From JBKECO01 sp047974745 (GTDB lineage: Bacteria > Bacillota > Clostridia > Lachnospirales > Lachnospiraceae), in contig JBKECO010000004.1 in the NCBI GenBank assembly GCA_047974745.1, forward strand, positions 1 to 64,000: DNA of 64,000 nt. The letters run 5' to 3'. The notes under the pieces were generated by a model. The model was not told where the DNA came from, ran no database searches, and saw nothing but the letters and a program-made list of their open reading frames with translations. Shown here piece by piece: positions 18,616 to 26,953 of the stretch. Every line of letters starts with the position of its first letter. The stretch's first letter is position 1. Position numbers and translations under genes: made by a program.

Positions 18616-21069
18616 CTAAACATTCAAATGCTTTAAATGCCAGATATCATCTACATATTCTTGTATTGTTCGATCAGAAGAGAATTTACCGGAAGCAGCC
18701 ACATTTAAGATCGCCATCTTTGCCCAACGAGCTTCATCTTCATACGCAGCAACAATTTCACGCTGCGCCAGTACATAAGCTACGAAGTCTTTCAATATAA
18801 AATAGGTATCTGCATGATCCGTTTGTGTGGTATTTAGCAAGGAATTATACAGTCTTCTGAATAAATCCGGGTCATTCGGTGAATAGAACCCATTAATCAG
18901 CTGTGTCAGGATCTTTCGCACATCAGGATTTTCATTGAAGATATCCATTGGATTATAATCACGTCTTTGCTCATATCCGATGACTTCATCTGCCTTCATG
19001 CCAAATATGAACATGTTATCATCACCGACTTCTTCCAGCATTTCAACGTTTGCGCCATCCAGCGTACCAATGGTGACTGCTCCATTGAGCATGAACTTCA
19101 TATTGCCGGTACCTGATGCTTCTTTACTTGCTGTAGAAATCTGCTCACTAATATCAGCTGCTGCAAAGATCCACTCTGCAATGGAAACATTATAATCTTC
19201 AATAAATACGATCTTCAGCTTATTCTGTATGGATGCATCATGATTGATCACATCAGCAACACTGTTGATCAGCTTAATTGTAAGCTTTGCTGTTTCATAG
19301 CCAGCTGCTGCCTTTGCTCCGAAAATAAAGGTTCTTGGATAAAATTCCATTTCCGGATGTTCCTTGAGTTCGTTGTACAGGAACATAATATGCAAAATAT
19401 TCAGCAGCTGCCGCTTATATTCGTGAAGTCGTTTGACCTGTACATCAAAAATGGATCTTGGATCAACGGTAATTCCATTGTGCTGCTGAATATAATCAGC
19501 CAGTCTGACTTTATTTTGATATTTAATATTCATAAATTCAGCCTGGGATCTCTTATCACTTGAAAAAATAGCTAGCTGACTGATTTTATCCAGATCTGTG
19601 ATCCACTCCGGTCCTATTTTATTTGTCACCCATTCTGCAAGCCTCTGATTTCCATGAAGTAAAAATCTTCTCTGTGTAATACCATTTGTTTTATTATTGA
19701 ATTTGGTAGGCATCATATTGTAAAAATCCTTTAACTCCTGATTTTTCAATATTTCTGTATGAAGTCTTGCAACACCATTTACAGAGTGGCTGCCTGCTAT
19801 AGCCAGATGTGCCATTTTCACTTGTCCATCATAGATTATCGCCATTGCAGCGATTTTCGAGGCATCTCCAGGATATTCTTCATTAATGACACCGCGAAAC
19901 CGTCTGTCAACCTCTTCCACGATCTGATAGATTCTTGGAAGCAGTCTGGAGAACAGTTCGATCGGCCATTTTTCCAATGCTTCAGACATGATCGTGTGGT
20001 TCGTATAGGCACAGGTCCTACAGGTCAGATTCCACGCATCATCCCATTCCAATTTTTCTTCATCAATCAGTATTCGCATGAGTTCTGCAACCGCGACAGT
20101 TGGATGGGTATCATTGAGCTGAAATGCGACTTTATCCGGCAACTCATGAATGTCAGAGTGCAGCTGTCTGAATTTAGCCAGAGCGCGTTGTACACTGGCG
20201 GACACAAAAAAGTACTGCTGTTTTAACCTCAGTTCCTTGCCTGCCATATGATCGTCTTTTGGATAAAGGACTTCGACTAGATTCTTTGCCAGATTTTCCT
20301 GCTCTACCGCCTTCGAATAATCTCCTTTATCAAAGGATTCAAGTGCAAAGGAATCCTCTGCCTTTGCATCCCAGATAATCAGTGTATTTACCATCTGATT
20401 CCCGTATCCTACGATCGGCATATCATAGGGAATTGCAATAACTGACTGATATCCATCCTGTACATACTGAATGCGTCCGTCCTGATCTGTCGTTGTTCTG
20501 ACGTATCCACCGAATTTTACTGTGTATGCATACTCTGTACGTTTTAGTTCAAAGGGATAGCCGTGCTTGAGCCAGTTATCCGGAACTTCATATTGAAAAC
20601 CATCTTTGATCTTTTGGCGGAACATACCATACCGGTAGCGGATGCCGCAGCCATAAACAGGATAAGAAAGCGTTGACAGGGATTCTAGGAAACAGGCGGC
20701 CAACCTTCCAAGTCCACCGTTGCCAAGTGCAGGATCCGGTTCTTTGTCTTCAATACTGTTTAAATCGATTCCAAGCTCCTGCAGTGCTTCCTCAACTTCC
20801 TTATAGTAGCACAGGTTGATCAGATTGTTGCCTAGTGCTCTTCCCATCAAGAACTCCATAGACATATAATATAATATTTTTGGATCCTGTTCCGTCATTG
20901 CTTTCTGTGTTTCGATCCAGTGGTTGACGATCGTTTCTTTTACCGTATAGGAAACAGCCTGAAATATTTCCTGCTTTGAAGCATCTTCAATCGTTTTTCT
21001 GGATAAGAGCTTCACCGTGTCTTTTACACTTTTTTGAAACTCTTCTTTATTGAACTCCTTCTGTTTCAT
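18616..21069 (-). CDS. glgP: Glycogen/maltodextrin phosphorylase
   Basis: A GT35 enzyme of about 817 residues that releases glucose 1-phosphate from alpha-1,4-glucans, using pyridoxal phosphate. EASGTGNMKFMLNGAVTIGTLDGANVEM near the C-terminal third contains the PLP lysine; DPALGNGGLGRLAACFLES and NDTHPTVAVAELMRIL are further family marks. I start at ATG 21069 because AAGGAGG lies directly before it; an extension to 21117 has no ribosome site. The glucose 1-phosphate it releases can feed galU or glycolysis through phosphoglucomutase. It is a single-gene unit. Confidence 0.95.
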   Translation of the reverse strand: MKQKEFNKEEFQKSVKDTVKLLSRKTIEDASKQEIFQAVSYTVKETIVNHWIETQKAMTEQDPKILYYMSMEFLMGRALGNNLINLCYYKEVEEALQELGIDLNSIEDKEPDPALGNGGLGRLAACFLESLSTLSYPVYGCGIRYRYGMFRQKIKDGFQYEVPDNWLKHGYPFELKRTEYAYTVKFGGYVRTTTDQDGRIQYVQDGYQSVIAIPYDMPIVGYGNQMVNTLIIWDAKAEDSFALESFDKGDYSKAVEQENLAKNLVEVLYPKDDHMAGKELRLKQQYFFVSASVQRALAKFRQLHSDIHELPDKVAFQLNDTHPTVAVAELMRILIDEEKLEWDDAWNLTCRTCAYTNHTIMSEALEKWPIELFSRLLPRIYQIVEEVDRRFRGVINEEYPGDASKIAAMAIIYDGQVKMAHLAIAGSHSVNGVARLHTEILKNQELKDFYNMMPTKFNNKTNGITQRRFLLHGNQRLAEWVTNKIGPEWITDLDKISQLAIFSSDKRSQAEFMNIKYQNKVRLADYIQQHNGITVDPRSIFDVQVKRLHEYKRQLLNILHIMFLYNELKEHPEMEFYPRTFIFGAKAAAGYETAKLTIKLINSVADVINHDASIQNKLKIVFIEDYNVSIAEWIFAAADISEQISTASKEASGTGNMKFMLNGAVTIGTLDGANVEMLEEVGDDNMFIFGMKADEVIGYEQRRDYNPMDIFNENPDVRKILTQLINGFYSPNDPDLFRRLYNSLLNTTQTDHADTYFILKDFVAYVLAQREIVAAYEDEARWAKMAILNVAASGKFSSDRTIQEYVDDIWHLKHLNV

Positions 21070-21171
21070 AGAACTCCTCCTTGGCCTTGCGCCTTCTCGA
21101 GAATGATGTCTTTGCATTTAAAACATCAAAAGGGGAATACCTTGCGGTACGCCCCCGTTGTATTTGTAACA

Positions 21172-24100
21172 TCAGCTGATCTTAGTGACCGAAAGCACTG
21201 TTCGCTCCCCATTGATGTTCCATTCTTTTTCATAACCCGTTGACAATGCAGTTGAAATCTCATCTGCCAGTACCTCATCCATGATCATCTCTTTATACTT
21301 ATGAAAGATATCAGCAATTGTACCATCTGCCTGGTAAGATACTGTGATCTTATCCATTACCTCAAATCCGGCTTCTTTTCTCATTGTCTGGATCTTGCTG
21401 ATAATTTCTCGAACAAAGCCTTCTTCGAGAAGCTCCTCTGTAAGCTTCGTATCCAGGACAACCGTGATCGCATTGTCATTTTCAGATACATAACCTTCCG
21501 TCTGGCTCATCTGAATCAGCAAATCCTCTTCCAATAATACCACTTCCTCGCTGACCTGCGCAAGAATTAATTTTCCTGTAGATTTCAGCTCATTCATGGT
21601 TGCATTTCCATCCAGATTGGCCAATGCGTCTTTGATCGCACCAAGATACTTACCATATTTTGGTCCTACTGTTCGCAGCTGGGGCTTGAATTCATAGGAT
21701 GTAAACGCACTGACATCATCTGAGAACACAACTCTTTTGAGATTTAACTCTTCTTCAATAATTTCGACATAAAAGTCTGAAAGTTGAAATGGTGCCTTTA
21801 CGAACATAACTGCAATCGGCTGACGGTTCTTTATATTTGCTGTATTTCTGCAGGCACGTCCCATAACAACGATTTTTAAGACTTCCTCCATACTCTCTTC
21901 TAATTCTTTGTCGATCCATGCTTCTTCTGCCACTGGAAAATCACACAAGTGTACACTTTCAGGCGAAGCGGGATCAAAGGCGCGAACCAGATTCTGATAA
22001 ATATCCTCTGTCATAAATGGAATCATTGGTGCAGCACATTTTGACACTGTGACCAGTGCAGTGTAAAGCGTCATGTATGCATTGATCTTATCCTGTTCCA
22101 TTCCTTTAGCCCAGAATCTTTCCCGACTTCTTCTTACATACCAGTTGCTCATTTCATCTACAAAGTTGTCAAGGGCACGGGCTGCTTCCGGAATTCTGTA
22201 ATTACCAAGATTTGTATCTACGGTATTGATCAGCGTATTCAATTTTGACAATAACCATTTATCCATGACTGGCAGCAACTCATAGTCGAGTTTATATTTC
22301 GTTGCATCAAAACCGTCAATATCTGCATAGAGTACAAAAAATGCATAGGTATTCCATAATGTCCCCATGAACTTTCTCTGTCCCTCCTGAACCACTTTTC
22401 CATCGAACCGGTTTGGCAGCCAGGGTGCAGAATTAATATAGAAGTACCAGCGAATCGCATCTGCACCATATTTCTCAAGGGCTTCAAAGGGATCTACTGC
22501 ATTTCCCTTTGATTTAGACATTTTCTGTCCCTTTTCATCCTGAACATGGCCAAGTACAATAACATTCTCATAAGGCGATTTGTTAAAAAGCAGTGTTGAT
22601 TCTGCCATAAGAGAATAGAACCAGCCTCTCGTCTGATCTACAGCTTCCGAGATGAATTTTGCCGGGAACTGCTGCTCGAACAGATCCTGATTTTCAAATG
22701 GATAATGATGCTGGGCAAAAGGCATAGCTCCGGAATCGAACCAGCAGTCTACAACTTCTGGTACACGGTGCATCTCTTTTCCGCATGCCTCACATGTAAT
22801 CGTAACTTCATCAATATAAGGTCTGTGAAGCTCTACTTTTTCTACATCCGGATTTCCGTTCTTTTGTGCCAGCTCTTTGCGGCTTCCTATGCATTCCTGA
22901 TGGCCGCACTCACACTCCCATACATTCAATGGAGTTCCCCAGTATCTGTTTCGGGAAATTCCCCAGTCCTGTATGTTCTCCAGCCAGTCTCCAAATCTTC
23001 CTTTTCCGATCGATTCCGGAATCCAGTTCACCGTATTGTTATTGCGGATCAGATCTTCTTTTACTGCAGTCATTTTTATGAACCAGGATTCTCTGGCATA
23101 GTAAATAAGCGGTGTATCACATCTCCAGCAGTGGGGATATTCATGTTCAAATTTAGGTGCATCGAATAACAGATCTTTTTCCTCCAGATGCAGGAGGATC
23201 TTTGGATCCGCATCCTTTACAAAAACACCTTCGTATGCCGTCTCACCGGTCATTTCACCCTTACCGTTCACCAGCTGTACAAAGGGCAGATCATAACGCC
23301 TTCCTACCTGGGCATCATCCTCACCGAATGCAGGTGCTATATGAACAATACCGGTACCATCTGACATGGTGACATAGGTATCACAGGTAATATAGTGAGC
23401 TTTTTTATTCTGGCTCGCAATGATTTCTTTTGCATAGTCAAACAAAGGTTCATATTCTTTGAATTCAAGATCTTTTCCCTGATATGTTTCAAGGATTTCA
23501 TAAGCTATTTCTCCTTCTGCCACCTTTGATCCCAGCACTTTATCGAGCAGTGCATCTGCCATATAGTAAGTAAATCCGTCCGCTGCCTTAACCTTACTAT
23601 AGGATTCTTTTGGATTTACACAAAGTGCGACATTGGACGGGAGCGTCCAGGGAGTTGTCGTCCATGCCAGAAAATAGCTGTCCTCATCGACCAGTTTAAA
23701 ACGAACGATCGCCGAATGCTCTTTCACGGTCTTGTATCCCTGCGCAACCTCCTGGGAGGAGAGCGGTGTTCCACAGCGTGGGCAGTAGGGTACGATTTTA
23801 AAGCCTTTATATAAAAGATCCTTGTCCCAGATCTCCTTTAAAGCCCACCATTCGGATTCGATAAAATTGTCGTCATAGGTCACATAAGGATCATCCATGT
23901 CCGCCCAAAAGCCGACTGTTGCGGAGAAATCTTCCCACATGCCTTTATACTTCCAGACAGACTCCTTGCATTTTTCAATAAAAGGCTCCATTCCGTATTC
24001 CTCGATCTGGTCCTTTCCATCGAGACCCAGCAGCTTCTCCACTTCCAGCTCTACCGGCAGTCCATGGGTATCCCAGCCCGCTTTTCTCGGAACAAACTTC

Positions 24101-24327
24101 CCTTTCATCGTCTGATAGCGAGGCACCATGTCCTTGATGACACGAGTCAGCACATGACCAATATGAGGCTTTCCATTTGCAGTAGGCGGTCCATCGTAAA
24201 ACGTATATGTCTCTCCGTCCTTACGAAAATCCATGCTTTTTTGAAAAATATCGTTGTCTTTCCAAAATTGTTCTGTCTGTTTCTCGCGCTCCACGAAATT
24301 CAGATTCGAATTTACCTTGTTGTACAT
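21172..24327 (-). CDS. ileS: Isoleucyl-tRNA synthetase, type II-like
   Basis: Class Ia synthetase of about 1051 residues that charges tRNA-Ile. The signature HIGH is in GKPHIGHVL and KMSKS in GQKMSKSKGNAVDPFEA. The editing (CP1) domain lies between them (about residues 190-400), with LAWTTTPWTLPSN. The C terminus is long and lacks the zinc-binding CxxC end of type I enzymes; this and segments such as DMDDPYVTYDDNFIESEWWALK fit the eukaryote-like type II group. Members of that group are often poorly inhibited by mupirocin. I start at ATG 24327, 10 bases after AGGAGG. It is regulated by a T-box leader with an inserted repeat element. Confidence 0.95.
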   Translation of the reverse strand: MYNKVNSNLNFVEREKQTEQFWKDNDIFQKSMDFRKDGETYTFYDGPPTANGKPHIGHVLTRVIKDMVPRYQTMKGKFVPRKAGWDTHGLPVELEVEKLLGLDGKDQIEEYGMEPFIEKCKESVWKYKGMWEDFSATVGFWADMDDPYVTYDDNFIESEWWALKEIWDKDLLYKGFKIVPYCPRCGTPLSSQEVAQGYKTVKEHSAIVRFKLVDEDSYFLAWTTTPWTLPSNVALCVNPKESYSKVKAADGFTYYMADALLDKVLGSKVAEGEIAYEILETYQGKDLEFKEYEPLFDYAKEIIASQNKKAHYITCDTYVTMSDGTGIVHIAPAFGEDDAQVGRRYDLPFVQLVNGKGEMTGETAYEGVFVKDADPKILLHLEEKDLLFDAPKFEHEYPHCWRCDTPLIYYARESWFIKMTAVKEDLIRNNNTVNWIPESIGKGRFGDWLENIQDWGISRNRYWGTPLNVWECECGHQECIGSRKELAQKNGNPDVEKVELHRPYIDEVTITCEACGKEMHRVPEVVDCWFDSGAMPFAQHHYPFENQDLFEQQFPAKFISEAVDQTRGWFYSLMAESTLLFNKSPYENVIVLGHVQDEKGQKMSKSKGNAVDPFEALEKYGADAIRWYFYINSAPWLPNRFDGKVVQEGQRKFMGTLWNTYAFFVLYADIDGFDATKYKLDYELLPVMDKWLLSKLNTLINTVDTNLGNYRIPEAARALDNFVDEMSNWYVRRSRERFWAKGMEQDKINAYMTLYTALVTVSKCAAPMIPFMTEDIYQNLVRAFDPASPESVHLCDFPVAEEAWIDKELEESMEEVLKIVVMGRACRNTANIKNRQPIAVMFVKAPFQLSDFYVEIIEEELNLKRVVFSDDVSAFTSYEFKPQLRTVGPKYGKYLGAIKDALANLDGNATMNELKSTGKLILAQVSEEVVLLEEDLLIQMSQTEGYVSENDNAITVVLDTKLTEELLEEGFVREIISKIQTMRKEAGFEVMDKITVSYQADGTIADIFHKYKEMIMDEVLADEISTALSTGYEKEWNINGERTVLSVTKIS

Positions 24328-24371
24328 TCTAATTGTTCCTCCTATATCTTTTACCAAATCAAAACTTTGAT

Positions 24372-24530
24372 TACAGTGTCAAAAGTGTTTTACCACTTCA
24401 TGACACGCCCCACAATGAGGATGAAGTGGGACTGCTGCCCCATGAGAATCCGAATTGTGGGAGGATTGTGGGAGTGCAAGGCACGAAACAATCCGTAATT
24501 AAATAGGCTGGCTGTTTTGACACCTTAACC
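24372..24530. repeat. Structured repeat element, copy 1 (MITE-like), in the ileS leader
   Basis: A 159-base element whose ends carry GTGTCAAAA and TTTTGACAC as inverted ends. It is flanked by an exact 10-base direct repeat, AAACTTTGAT, at 24362-24371 and 24531-24540, as expected of a target duplication. The minus strand can fold into several hairpins: GGATTGT with ACAATCC enclosing GTGC-CTT-GCAC; a GGG/CCC stem around GCAGCAG; and CACTTCAT with ATGAAGTG. A second copy, with a 30-base indel, lies at 60310-60498. This copy lies between the T-box terminator and the ileS ribosome site, so it is transcribed with ileS. No protein is encoded. Confidence 0.8.
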
Positions 24531-24564
24531 AAACTTTGATATCAACCTACAATATTCCGATATC

Positions 24565-24830
24565 AAAAAAACCTCTCTCCCTGTAAAAGGAAGAAAGGCA
24601 AACTGCGTCTCTTATAACCACCCGTCACATTACTTAGGCAAAACCTGCATAAAGGGTTCTTATAACGCAAGAACAAACGTCAGCATTTACTCTCCCAAAT
24701 CAGGATTTCAGGCTGCAACTAGGAAGTGATTTTCTAATGTTTTTTACTTGTACCGGTTCTCACCTGCCCCGGCTCTCTGAAACGTTCCAAAACATTGTAC
24801 TCTCTTCGTCATCGTCTTTAACATGTCTGA
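24565..24830 (-). promoter_or_regulatory. T-box leader (isoleucine) with attenuator
   Basis: A tRNA-sensing leader upstream of ileS. On the minus strand, the stem I landmarks AGAGAGCCGGGG and GGTGAGAACCGG are present. AATGTTTT pairs with AAAACATT just before the specifier loop, which holds AUC (24728-24730 on the plus strand as GAT), the isoleucine codon. GGGTGG at 24618-24623 is the core of the antiterminator T-box, though the rest of the consensus is weak. The terminator, CCTTTCTTCC with GGGAGAGAGG around a TTTTACA loop and followed by seven T, is at 24565-24598. Uncharged tRNA-Ile should stabilise the antiterminator and allow ileS expression. Confidence 0.87.
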
Positions 24831-24881
24831 ATAGAAATATCTGAATAGAAATATCTATATAGAAATATCTGAATAGAAGTA
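24826..24881. repeat. Four tandem 14-base repeats at the ileS promoter
   Basis: Four units close to TCTGAATAGAAATA (the third reads TCTATATAGAAATA, the last TCTGAATAGAAGTA) run from the -10 box into the first part of the T-box transcript. They may affect only spacing. Confidence 0.8.
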
Positions 24882-24907
24882 TACTTCTTATATGCTTTTC
24901 TTGTCAA
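24878..24907 (-). promoter_or_regulatory. Promoter of the ileS T-box transcript
   Basis: On the minus strand TTGACA, an 18-base spacer and TATACT. Transcription would start about 24870, before the T-box. Confidence 0.65.
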
Positions 24908-24978
24908 TACTTATTACGCCATAGTTCCAATCTTACTATGTCACTGTTTCATTCTTATTCTGCCACTGCTCCAAATAA

Positions 24979-25113
24979 TCAAAAGGTTCCATCATCTTCA
25001 AAGATTGGATTCTCATAATCAAATTCCTGCTCATACTGATAGATATCATCCCATATTGTTCCGGGCATTGGAGAAAAGAAATCACCGTCTATCCGTAACA
25101 GGATCCAAAATAC
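24979..25113 (-). pseudogene. Decayed duplicate of the DUF4190 gene 3' end
   Basis: The last 44 codons and TGA stop closely match the C terminus of the intact gene at 25750-26400; both end in QYEQEFDYENPIFEDDGTF. Just upstream a one-base deletion breaks the frame, and beyond about 25131 the similarity fades. The shared similarity continues downstream through the promoter box, so the duplication covered about 255-300 bases (24876-25131 against 25593-25902). There is no usable start codon, so this is a relic. Confidence 0.85.
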
Positions 25114-25130
25114 CAAACGAAAAGAATAGA

Positions 25131-25592
25131 ATTTGCATCGAGAATACCTTTAAAATATACAAATCAGAATTTGACTCCAGACTGGTCTTTTTCACACCAA
25201 TGACCACATAGTTGCACATTTCACTATGTGTTTTACTGCTCTGGTACCCCTCCGATTGCTGCTTGTGCTCCTTCTCCCCACTTCGACATTGGACCATTTG
25301 AAGCTCTTTCTGCCTACTTATGTCCAAAAATAGGTGAAAAAACTCTTCATATGCGCTTATTCTAAAATATTTGTAGTTGATTGGACTAAAATCGATTCGT
25401 AGCATATCAAATTTTCCAAAATTCTGTCATTTTTGGACATTTTCATTCTGTTTCATGCCAAAATTGTCCAAAGCAAGTAGTACAATTATTTGCCTATTAT
25501 TCTCAAAAAAAGTCTGTACGCTATACAAAGGATACGGCGCAACCCAATGTTTACAAAGGATGCGCCGTTTTTGCTTCAAAACTTAAGATAGA
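25131..25592. other. Intergenic relic region without a supported gene
   Basis: AT-rich DNA between the two duplicated segments. A 107-residue minus-strand frame spans it but runs into the frameshifted DUF4190 relic, so I do not call it. Around 25456-25475 the sequence CCAAAATTGTCCAAAGCAA matches, in reverse complement, part of the 223-base repeats at 62581 and 62911. ACGGCGCA and TGCGCCGT near 25530-25570 form a hairpin followed by T on the plus strand, but no plus-strand gene precedes it. Confidence 0.5.
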
Positions 25593-25678
25593 AGTATACT
25601 TCCTTACTGCTGTACTACTTTACTTCCTTATTGCTTTATTTCCTTACTGCTTTACTGCTTTACTGCTTTTCTTGTCAA
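25593..25678 (-). repeat. Duplicate of the ileS promoter with an expanded spacer
   Basis: The same TTGACA (25673-25678) and TATACT (25593-25598) boxes as in the ileS promoter are present, but 74 bases apart instead of 18. The extra DNA is a degenerate tandem repeat of about 7-8 bases, close to AGCAGTAA on the minus strand. With that spacing it should not act as a normal sigma-A promoter. Confidence 0.75.
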
Positions 25679-25749
25679 TACTTATTACGCCACTGTTCCA
25701 TTCTTCCTATGTCACTGTTTCATTCTTATTCTGCCACTGCTCCAAATAA

Positions 25750-26400
25750 TCAAAAGGTTCCATCATCTTCAAAGATTGGATTCTCATAATCAAATTCCTG
25801 TTCATACTGATAGATATCATTCCACATAGTGTCGGACATTGTAGAAAATATCGCCCCATTGACCAGTAACAGAATCCAAAATACCAAACCAAAGAGAATA
25901 GAAAGTCCTGCAGTAATTAGTCCAGCAATTGCCATACCCCTCTTAGCACCTTTTTTTGTCAGATGAATGATGCCAAATACAACAGCCAGCATTGCAGTTG
26001 CAAAATTCAAGCATGTACAGAATAATACTAGGGAAACAATGCCGAGAACCATAGATGCAATGGCAAACCCATTGCCCTGATTCATATTTTGTACAGGTGG
26101 TCTGTTCTGTTGTGCATAGTAATTCATTTGTACCGGCTGAACACCCTCTATAGCCTGCGCATCCTGTCTATTTTCGTTCAGATCCTGGCTGGCTTCGTCT
26201 GTATCCTGCCTGCCTTCGCTTATATTCTGATCAGTATCATTCTCATTTTGATTGCTTTCATTTAGATTGCTTTCATTTTGATTGCTTTCATTTTGGTTAC
26301 TTTCATTTAGGTTACTTTCATTTTGATTGCTTTCATTTTGATTGCTTTCATTTAGATTATTTTCATTTTGGTTGCTTTCATTTTGGTTGTTTTCATCCAT
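25750..26400 (-). CDS. DUF4190-type membrane protein with Asn-rich repeat N terminus
   Basis: A 216-residue protein. Residues of about 3-55 are about ten pentapeptide units of the type ESNQN, with every third unit ESNLN, giving a 45-base higher-order repeat in the DNA. A Glu/Asp/Gln linker follows. Residues of about 108-190 hold two hydrophobic hairpins (GFAIASMVLGIVSLVLF and MAIAGLITAGLSILFG) typical of DUF4190, a small membrane family of unknown role. The C terminus is acidic. There is no signal peptide, so the repeat region is probably cytosolic. Repeat number is likely to vary between strains. The 3' end is duplicated downstream. Confidence 0.8.
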   Translation of the reverse strand: MDENNQNESNQNENNLNESNQNESNQNESNLNESNQNESNQNESNLNESNQNENDTDQNISEGRQDTDEASQDLNENRQDAQAIEGVQPVQMNYYAQQNRPPVQNMNQGNGFAIASMVLGIVSLVLFCTCLNFATAMLAVVFGIIHLTKKGAKRGMAIAGLITAGLSILFGLVFWILLLVNGAIFSTMSDTMWNDIYQYEQEFDYENPIFEDDGTF

Positions 26401-26469
26401 AATTACATTCTCCTCATTCTGTTAACTCATAATGAATCCAAAAATTCTATAGTTGTATTTTATCATATT

Positions 26470-26506
26470 AAAAAAGCAGTGTCACCCCCGTAGACACTGC
26501 TTTTTT
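26470..26506. terminator. Hairpin terminator upstream of the DUF4190 gene
   Basis: AAAAAAGCAGTGTC and GACACTGCTTTTTT form a perfect 14-base stem that can stop transcription from either side. Confidence 0.85.
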
Positions 26507-26832
26507 CCAATACATTCTTCTCCTACTGTACAGGACAGTAATTTCTCAGACTTTATTTATGTTGTTCTGTGTAAACCCACCGATACATCAGATCCATGAC
26601 ATAAAGTAAGAGATAATACTGTGTAACAATTCGAATAAGAACCTTGGTCTGCCACTTTTCCGATCTGCAGATATGACCCAATTCTTATCATCTTGTATAT
26701 CCTGTATCCCTCTCAACTATTTTATTTTAGCAAATATGAACTATAATTGCAAGCAAATTATTAATAAAATGTAAATAATATATGAATACAAACTGCTCCG
26801 CCGATATTTCTAATCACACAGTCAGGGTATTC
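26507..26832. other. Intergenic region with no supported gene
   Basis: About 330 bases between the terminator and the pncB promoter. Two overlapping short minus-strand frames of about 40 codons exist near 26560-26730, but neither has a ribosome site or a recognisable product. I see no RNA gene. Confidence 0.4.
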
Positions 26833-26861
26833 TTGCAAGGCGTCAGATAAAACAGTATAAT
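26833..26861 (+). promoter_or_regulatory. Promoter of pncB
   Basis: TTGCAA, a 17-base spacer and a perfect TATAAT. Transcription should start about 26868. Just downstream GATGGTAACCATC (26874-26886) is nearly palindromic and could be an operator. Confidence 0.72.
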
Positions 26862-26923
26862 GTAAATCACTGACGATGGTAACCATCTCAAACATTTATT
26901 ATCGAATCTCAGAGAGGAGCAGA

Positions 26924-26953
26924 ATGGTGCAGTCCATTCAAATCAATGTATGA
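26924..26953 (+). CDS. Nine-codon leader ORF coupled to pncB
   Basis: ATG at 26924 follows AGGAG (26915-26919) and encodes MVQSIQINV. Its TGA stop overlaps the pncB ATG as ATGA. pncB has no ribosome site of its own, so its translation probably depends on ribosomes that finish this leader. The peptide sequence gives no clue to a sensor role. Confidence 0.5.
   Translation: MVQSIQINV

Noticed and set aside
25082..25405. 107-residue minus-strand frame
   Set aside because: Its end reads the DUF4190 relic in a shifted frame, and the rest has no recognisable domain.
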